Origin: Bacillota bacterium
GTDB lineage: Bacteria > Bacillota > Sulfobacillia > RBS10-35 > JAJYVM01
Reading direction: 5' to 3'
Assembly: GCA_021792015.1 (NCBI GenBank)
Contig: JAJYVM010000096.1
Location: 1 to 10,885 of the forward strand
DNA: 10,885 nt
The translations under genes were made by a program, and so were the position numbers. A model generated the notes under the pieces. The model had not been told where the DNA came from and searched no databases. It worked only from the letters and a program-made list of their open reading frames with translations. This document shows positions 6,902 through 10,885 of this stretch, piece after piece (positions within the stretch are counted from its first letter, which is position 1; every line of letters starts with the position of its first letter).

Positions 6902-7252
6902 ATGCACCTGTCCTACGTGACGCTCTTCGTCGGGGACCTGGAGGGCTGCGTGCGCTTCTACCGGGACGGCCTTGGCCTGGCGTTGCTCGACGCGAGCCCG
7001 AGCTTCGTGCGTTTCACGACCGGGGGCTGCACGCTCGCCCTGCACGGGACATCGGACCCCGAGCGCCGCAGCCGTGGCGTCAACCTTCACTTCGATGTGC
7101 CCGACGTGGCGGTTGCCGCGGCCGAGGCTCAGGCGCGCGGGGTGGCGCTGGACGGCGAGCCGAAGGACGAGCCGTGGGGTGCGCGGGTGGTGCGGGCGCT
7201 CGATCCGGCCGGCAACACGGTGGAACTCGTGCAGTGGCTGAAGCGGGCCTGA
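6902..7252 (+). CDS. VOC (glyoxalase/bleomycin-resistance fold) protein
   Basis: A small single-module vicinal oxygen chelate protein of about 117 residues. Seen: opening strand YVTLFVGDLEGCVRFYRDGLGL, then FVRFTTGG, the middle strand VNLHFDVPDV, and the closing ALDPAGNTVELVQW with the expected final glutamate. The first metal ligand, normally a His or Glu in the opening strand, is absent (YVTLFV), so it may bind metal incompletely or act as a binding protein. ATG 6902 starts directly on the fold with GGAGG 11 bases upstream; GTG 6869, with AGGAGG four bases upstream, would add 11 mostly Gly/Ala residues and is a real alternative. It diverges from ugd. No link to polysaccharide synthesis is evident and the substrate is unknown. 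Confidence 0.85.
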   Translation: MHLSYVTLFVGDLEGCVRFYRDGLGLALLDASPSFVRFTTGGCTLALHGTSDPERRSRGVNLHFDVPDVAVAAAEAQARGVALDGEPKDEPWGARVVRALDPAGNTVELVQWLKRA

Positions 7253-7432
7253 ACGCGCCGGCGCCGCGTCCATGCGCCGCATCGTCGGCGCGTCATCGCA
7301 CTGTGGTATGGGGCGAGGGGATGGTGCGCCCGTGCTGCGCCCAACCCCACCGAGCCCGGCACCGCAAGCGAGGGGGGCACCGGTTCAGCCCCTCCGTCCG
7401 GCGGTCGTCGAACGTGAGCCCGCCCACCCGCG
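7253..7432. other. Spacer after the VOC gene
   Basis: No gene supported. A near-perfect hairpin at 7274-7291 (GCGCCG, loop CATCGT, CGGCGC) begins 21 bases after the VOC stop and could serve as a terminator, but no T-run follows. The rest is GC-rich and featureless to me. Confidence 0.35.
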
Positions 7433-7539
7433 GCTGGGTACCGGTCGGGGCCTCCGGTGCCGCGATCCCCCGGTTGGGACCCGGTACGTGCCCCCGACCG
7501 CCAGCTGGGTACCGGTCGGGGCCTCCGGTGCCGCGATCC
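7433..7539. repeat. Two identical 36-bp direct repeats, each folding into a hairpin
   Basis: The 36 bases at 7433-7468 recur exactly at 7504-7539, a spacing of 71 bp. Within each, GGTACCGG pairs with CCGGTGCC around a 9-base loop (stem 7437-7444/7454-7461 and 7508-7515/7525-7532, one G-T pair). A degenerate third copy seems to start at 7471 (CGGTTGGGACCCGGTAC). In addition, CCCCGACCG at 7492-7500 can pair with CGGTCGGGG in either copy. The period is not a multiple of three, and neither strand shows a coding gene here, so this looks like a non-coding structured repeat of REP/BIME type or a regulatory leader. Confidence 0.8.
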
Positions 7540-7559
7540 GCAAGATCAGGAGGCGGCCG

Positions 7560-7661
7560 ATGCGCGGTTCCTCCACGCGCGGACGCCCCGCATCCACCGC
7601 CTCGGTGGGCCACACGCACGCCGCCCGCGTTGCCAAACGCCTGGGGTCGTGCCATATGTAG
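7560..7661 (+). CDS. Possible small basic protein or leader peptide, 33 codons
   Basis: ATG 7560 follows a perfect AGGAGG (7548-7553) at the ideal 6-base spacing, and the frame runs 33 codons to TAG 7659-7661. The peptide begins MRGSSTRGRPASTAS, continues VGHTHAARVAKRL and ends SCHM; it is Arg-rich with no membrane segment. It sits right after the second hairpin repeat and 54 bases before the next glycosyltransferase gene. The ribosome site is the main evidence; composition alone cannot separate it from chance in GC-rich DNA. It could be a leader peptide for the downstream gene or a chance match. Confidence 0.33.
   Translation: MRGSSTRGRPASTASVGHTHAARVAKRLGSCHM
7630..7658 (+). promoter_or_regulatory. 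Weak promoter candidate before the second GT4 gene
   Basis: TTGCCA at 7630-7635 matches TTGACA at five positions and is 17 bases from CATATG at 7653-7658, which matches TATAAT only at three. It lies 58 bases before the GTG start at 7716. It is the most AT-rich spot in the spacer but remains weak. Confidence 0.25.
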
Positions 7662-7715
7662 CCATGGCGGGCGGCCGTTGCGGCGGCACGGCGACCGCCA
7701 CCCGATGCCGGCGCG

Positions 7716-8882
7716 GTGAGGAAGTCGATCCTGGCGGCTCAGCAGGTGCCGTTCGGGCGGGTGGCGCTGGTCCACGATTGGGTGGTCGACCTCGGGGGGG
7801 CCGAGCGGGTTCTCGGCGCCCTGCGCGAGGTCTTCCCCGACGCGCGCCTGCACACGCTCTTCCATTCCCCGGCCAGCCTGCGCCGGCTCGGCTTCGACCC
7901 GGCCACGGTAGCCGCCTCGTTCCTGCAGCGGGTGCCCGGCGTCACCCGCCACTACCGTCGGCTGCTCCCCCTGTACCCCGCGGCCATCGAGCGCTTCAAC
8001 CTTTCCGCGTACGACGTCATCATCTCCAGCAGCCACGCCGTGGCCAAGGGCGTCCGCCGACGCCCGGGCCAGGTCCACCTGTGTTACTGCCATACACCCG
8101 TGCGCTACGCGTGGGAGATGCGCGACGAATACCTGCAGCTGCAGGGTCTCGATCACGGTCCGGCCCGCGTGGCGACGGTGGCGCTGCTGAACCGGCTGCA
8201 GCGGTGGGATGCCCGGACCGCCGCCCGGGTCGACCGCTTCGTCGCCAACTCGACCGCCGTCGCCGGACGGATCCGCCGCAGCTATGGCCGCCCGGCCAGC
8301 GTGGTCCACCCCCCGGTCGACGTGGAGCGCTTCCGGACAGCCAAAAGCTCACGCGAGTACTTCCTCTTCGTGTCGCGCCTGGTGCCCTATAAGCGTGCGG
8401 ACCTGGCTGTCATGGCGTGCACGCGGCTGGGGCTGCCCCTGCGGGTTGTGGGGGAGGGGCCCGCCGAAGCGGGCGTGCGGGCGCTGGCAGGCCCGACCGT
8501 CGAGTTTCTCGGCTGGCAGGACGATGCCGCCGTCGCGGAGTTGATGTCCGGCGCACGAGCCCTGATCTTTCCCGCCCACGAGGATTTCGGTATCGTGCCC
8601 GTCGAGGCGCAGGCCGCGGGGATCCCCGTCGTCGCCTTCGGCGCCGGCGGGGTGCGCGACAGCGTCGTGCCCGCGGACGGGGACAACTGGGACGCGGCCA
8701 CCGGGGTGTTTTTCCGGGAGCAGACGCAGGACGCGCTGGCCACGGCGTTGCGCTGGTTCCTGGAGCGTGAGGACCGCTTCCGGCCGCGGGCCATCCGCGC
8801 CAACGCCGAACGGTTCTCCAGGCCGCACTTCGTCTCCGGGCTGCTCGCCGAGCTGCGGGCGGCCATGGCCCCGCCGGCCTGA
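7716..8882 (+). CDS. GT4-family glycosyltransferase, WbaZ/mannosyltransferase-like
   Basis: A second GT-B glycosyltransferase for polysaccharide chain extension, 388 residues, family-normal length. Seen: VALVHDWVVDLGGAERVL near residues 16-33, ISSSHAVAKGV, the subgroup-typical CYCHTPVRYAWEMRDEY, FVANSTAVAGRI, PPVDVERF, the donor-domain entry FVSRLVPYKRADLAV, GPTVEFLGWQ, and the E-x7-E signature in HEDFGIVPVEAQ followed by GIPVVAFGAGGVRDSV. The CHTPxRYxW block groups it with WbaZ-type mannosyltransferases, so GDP-mannose is a reasonable but unproven donor. The GTG start at 7716 has no good ribosome site; GTG 7746 and GTG 7761 are closer to the first strand and also lack one, so the start is uncertain. 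It is not in an operon with a neighbour. Confidence 0.93.
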   Translation: MRKSILAAQQVPFGRVALVHDWVVDLGGAERVLGALREVFPDARLHTLFHSPASLRRLGFDPATVAASFLQRVPGVTRHYRRLLPLYPAAIERFNLSAYDVIISSSHAVAKGVRRRPGQVHLCYCHTPVRYAWEMRDEYLQLQGLDHGPARVATVALLNRLQRWDARTAARVDRFVANSTAVAGRIRRSYGRPASVVHPPVDVERFRTAKSSREYFLFVSRLVPYKRADLAVMACTRLGLPLRVVGEGPAEAGVRALAGPTVEFLGWQDDAAVAELMSGARALIFPAHEDFGIVPVEAQAAGIPVVAFGAGGVRDSVVPADGDNWDAATGVFFREQTQDALATALRWFLEREDRFRPRAIRANAERFSRPHFVSGLLAELRAAMAPPA

Positions 8883-9024
8883 GCCGGGCCGGGACCGGCA
8901 GCCGGAAGGCAGACAACGCGAAGGCGCAGCCGCGTGCACGGCCACGCGCACCCCGCCGGCCGCCCGCAGCGCCCCCGCCATCAGGCCGTTGTCACTGGGG
9001 GATCGCGCGTGAACAGCGCAAATA
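8883..9024. other. Spacer after the second GT4 gene
   Basis: No gene supported. A short 5-bp stem spans the GT4 stop codon (8874-8878/8883-8887). No T-rich terminator is visible. It leads directly into the repeat block that ends inside galE. Confidence 0.35.
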
Positions 9025-9253
9025 CCAGGGCGGGCACTCACGTGCCCGGTGTCCGCAGCCCGCCGCTTCGATTCGGTCGCGCCTGCCGCCGCCAGGGCGG
9101 GCACGCGCGTGCCTGGTGTCCGCAGCCGGTCGCTACGCTTCGGTCGCGCCCGCGTCGGCCGGATGGCCCCGTGGCCAAGCCCGCCGCCCGGGCGCCGCTA
9201 CGACTCGGCCGCGCCCGTGTGGGCTGGATAGCCCCGCGGCCAAGCCCGCCGCC
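9025..9253. repeat. Imperfect tandem repeats derived from or shared with the galE 3' end
   Basis: Two overlapping repeat pairs cover this block. Pair one: 62 bases at 9025-9086 and 9092-9153, 67 bp apart, 8 differences by hand count. Pair two: 58 bases at 9131-9188 and 9196-9253, 65 bp apart, 8 differences. A shared core (reading GGCGCG-CC-GA on the minus strand) therefore occurs three times; in galE it encodes the last residues GAAES and the stop, in the second copy GATEA plus a stop, in the third GATES with the stop lost. Each unit of pair one holds a 7-bp hairpin: CGGGCAC/GTGCCCG at 9031-9037/9042-9048, and 9098-9104/9109-9115 with one G-T pair. Differences in this hairpin fall in the loop or keep the pairing. 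Confidence 0.8.
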
Positions 9254-10226
9254 AGGCCGCCGCCGCCGCCACACTGTCCGCGAGCGCGTACCGGGGCGCC
9301 CAGCCGAGCACCGTCCGCGCCCGCTCTCCGCTGGCCACCAGCACGGGCGGGTCCCCGGCGCGCCGCGGCCCCACGGAATGCGGCACTGGCCGGCCGACAC
9401 CCGCCGTGACGGCTCGCAGCACCTCCATCACGCTGTGGCCGCGCCCTGTGCCAAGGTTGATGGCCCCCAGGCTGGGACCGCCCTCCAGCGCGGCCAGCGC
9501 AGCCACATGCGCCGTCGCCACGTCCCGCACGTCCACGTAATCCCGGATGCACGTGCCGTCGGGGGTGGGGTAGTCATCCCCGAAGACGGTGAGGGGCGGG
9601 CGCTGGCCCATGGCCGCGTCGACGGCCAACGGGATGAGGTGCGTCTCGGGATCATGGTCCTCGCCGAGTCCCGACTCCGGGTCGGCGCCGGCCGCGTTGA
9701 AATACCGGAGCGCCGCGTAGCGCAATCCATGGGCTTCGTGCAGGCGCTCCAGGACGCGCTCGAGCACCATCTTGGTGTCGCCATACGGGCTGATGGGCCG
9801 CAGGGCCGCATCCTCGACGATCGGGACCTGGGCGGGCGGGCCGTAGACGGCGGCCGAGGAGCTGAAGACGAACTGGCGCACACCCGCGCCGAGGAGCGCC
9901 TCGAGCAGGCCCACCCCTTCGGCCACGTTGTTCTGAAAGTACTTGAGGGGATTCCCGGTCGACTCGCCCACGCGGCTGCTCCCGGCAAGGTGGACGCATG
10001 CCGTGATCCGGTGCTCGGTGACCAGGGCGCGGACAAGGGCCTGATCCCCCACGTGCCCGCGCACCGCCGCAACGTCACTGCCGGCGCGCCGCACCGCCTC
10101 AAGGTGCCCGGTCGAGGCATCGTCCAGCACCACGGCCGGCATCCCGCTCCGGACGCACGCCCGGACCACGAACGAGCCGATGTACCCGGCGCCGCCGGTG
10201 ACCAGGATCGCGCGCGCATCGCCCAA
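9198..10226 (-). CDS. galE: UDP-glucose 4-epimerase
   Basis: Interconverts UDP-glucose and UDP-galactose using tightly bound NAD, supplying galactosyl donors for the polysaccharide. At 342 residues it has the family length. Seen: NAD-binding TGGAGYIGS at 10-18, HLAGSSRVGES at 79-89, NPLKYFQNNV at 92-101, the Ser of SSSAAVYG at 122-129, the catalytic YGDTK with Y148 and K152, RYFNAAGADP near 174-183, and the CIRDYVDVRDVA block. The start is TTG at 10226; an AGGAGAGG site is 13 bases upstream, which is long, and no better in-frame start exists. The last 19 codons lie within a tandemly repeated block (9131-9253), so the tail RRAWPRGYPAHTGAAES may have been altered by repeat exchange. The enzyme could also act on UDP-GlcNAc; sequence does not decide. 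Confidence 0.95.
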   Translation of the reverse strand: MGDARAILVTGGAGYIGSFVVRACVRSGMPAVVLDDASTGHLEAVRRAGSDVAAVRGHVGDQALVRALVTEHRITACVHLAGSSRVGESTGNPLKYFQNNVAEGVGLLEALLGAGVRQFVFSSSAAVYGPPAQVPIVEDAALRPISPYGDTKMVLERVLERLHEAHGLRYAALRYFNAAGADPESGLGEDHDPETHLIPLAVDAAMGQRPPLTVFGDDYPTPDGTCIRDYVDVRDVATAHVAALAALEGGPSLGAINLGTGRGHSVMEVLRAVTAGVGRPVPHSVGPRRAGDPPVLVASGERARTVLGWAPRYALADSVAAAAAWRRAWPRGYPAHTGAAES

Positions 10227-10600
10227 CCGTCCGTCACCGCCTCTCCTGGTGGACCCGCGTCAGGTGCCGCGCCCCGTGCCGCAGCCAAGCCGTCCGGGTG
10301 GGAGCTGCCCCCGGCAGCCTCGACCCAACCGGCTGGCGTCCCACCCGCGGGCCGCTTGGCGGGGACCGAGGTCCGGCCGCCCCGCCGGGCATGCGAAATC
10401 CAGCATCCGGCGCCACTTGCCAGCCAAGCGCCCGGGCCGGCCCCGCGTTCCGGGCCCCACCGGCCCCGCGCCGCGGTGATTCTACTCCCTGGCCCCCCAC
10501 ACCCCCTCCCGGCCTTGCCGCTCTCTTCCCTCTGGCAATAGGGCAGCTTCCACGTCGCGACCTGCCAGGATCTCGGGTGGCGAGCCAAGGACGAGATAGT
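10227..10600. other. GC-rich spacer upstream of galE
   Basis: No gene is supported in these 374 bases. All frames are Arg/Pro/Gly-rich shadows without family content. It should contain the galE promoter, but I see no convincing -35/-10 pair. A TTGCC/GGCAA inverted repeat with a 13-base loop lies near 10516-10538. GC-rich palindromic stretches at 10430-10480 could fold but show no T-run. Confidence 0.4.
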
Positions 10601-10623
10601 ATTGAGTACTGGATGTACAAATG

Positions 10624-10885
10624 TTAATGTATTCGGAACCTATACGGACAAGTGGAGCCATAAATGGTGGCTTGACAAACGGATGTGGCGTCGCTTTTTG
10701 ACCACACCACAGCAATCACACGCGCTCCGCGTGCTTTGGCAATGTGCAAAGCGGTTGAGCCTACACCGCCCGCCGCACCTATGATAGCAGCCGTTTCGCC
10801 AGCGGTAATGCCAGCCGCAGTCACCAGGGCAGACCATGCAGTAACAAACGTAAGGCCGGCTGCACCGGCCGCCTCCAGGCATAGA
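10624..10885 (-). pseudogene. Fragment of a quinone-reductase-like MDR dehydrogenase, cut at both ends
   Basis: The minus-strand frame, open to the right edge, reads AAGAAGLTFVTAWSALVTAAG, then ITAGETAAIIGAAGGVGSTALHIAKARGARVIAVV. This is the entry to the NAD(P)-binding Rossmann domain of medium-chain dehydrogenase/reductases of the NADPH:quinone oxidoreductase type, with the GAAGGVG nucleotide loop. After about RVIAVV (near 10705) the family pattern stops and an unrelated stretch (WSKSDATSVCQATIYGS and onward) leads to TAA at 10624. About two fifths of the normal protein would be missing downstream. Codon use is much less GC-rich than in the other genes here. The fragment is either a truncated acquired gene or the product of an assembly join. 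Confidence 0.75.

Noticed and set aside
7129..7380. An 83-codon minus-strand frame with a good GGAGGGG site before a GTG
   Set aside because: It runs antisense into the VOC gene's 3' half and has no recognisable content; the ribosome-site match is likely chance.
7293..8309. A 338-codon open frame on the minus strand covering the 36-bp repeats
   Set aside because: Antisense to the second GT4 gene; no family signal. The 36-bp repeats would be read in different frames because the period is 71.
9025..9253. Possible CRISPR array
   Set aside because: Only three diverged units, no constant-length unique spacers, and the repeats overlap a coding 3' end.
8934..10541. A 535-codon open frame on the plus strand
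   Set aside because: Antisense to galE and crosses the repeat block; composition is Arg/Pro/Gly-rich with no domain.
10482..10715. A 77-codon minus-strand frame spanning the GC shift
   Set aside because: It crosses the composition junction, overlaps the dehydrogenase fragment in another frame and shows no recognisable domain.

Overview
The window is very GC-rich for almost all of its length, and its genes carry clear GGAGG-type ribosome binding sites. This fits a high-GC bacterium. The PHP-type capsule phosphatase (CpsB/YwqE family) is mostly a Bacillota trait, so a high-GC Bacillota lineage is my best guess, but no ribosomal RNA or other strong taxonomic marker is present. Both ends cut through genes, so this may be a whole contig or a slice of one.

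The main theme is surface polysaccharide (capsule/exopolysaccharide) synthesis. Going left to right: the C-terminal half of a polyprenyl-phosphate sugar-1-phosphate transferase that starts repeat-unit assembly (2-682, +); purM of purine synthesis (910-2004, -); an unrecognised 137-residue protein (2165-2578, +) whose end runs into a decayed transposase (2549-2940, -); a CpsB/YwqE-like PHP phosphatase (2988-3770, -); a GT4 glycosyltransferase (4133-5407, +); UDP-glucose 6-dehydrogenase (5358-6782, -); a small VOC/glyoxalase-fold protein (6902-7252, +); a second GT4 glycosyltransferase (7716-8882, +); UDP-glucose 4-epimerase galE (9198-10226, -); and a broken piece of a quinone-reductase-like dehydrogenase at the right end (10624-10885, -).

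Together, galE (UDP-Glc/UDP-Gal) and ugd (UDP-GlcA) would supply activated sugars. The initiating transferase loads the first sugar on the lipid carrier, the two GT4 enzymes extend the chain, and the PHP phosphatase would reverse tyrosine phosphorylation of a chain-length kinase. That kinase, the flippase and the polymerase are not in the window.

The layout is unusual for a polysaccharide locus. The genes are not in one operon: strands alternate almost gene by gene, spacers are 150-460 bp, and purM and a VOC gene are interleaved. Several spacers hold direct repeats that carry hairpins (7433-7539 and 9025-9253). The second of these duplicates the 3' end of galE. A transposase remnant with a frameshifting 20-bp tandem duplication and an abrupt fall in GC near 10.6 kb point to past rearrangement or, at the right end, a possible assembly join. 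I found no convincing new defence system, CRISPR array, tRNA or rRNA.
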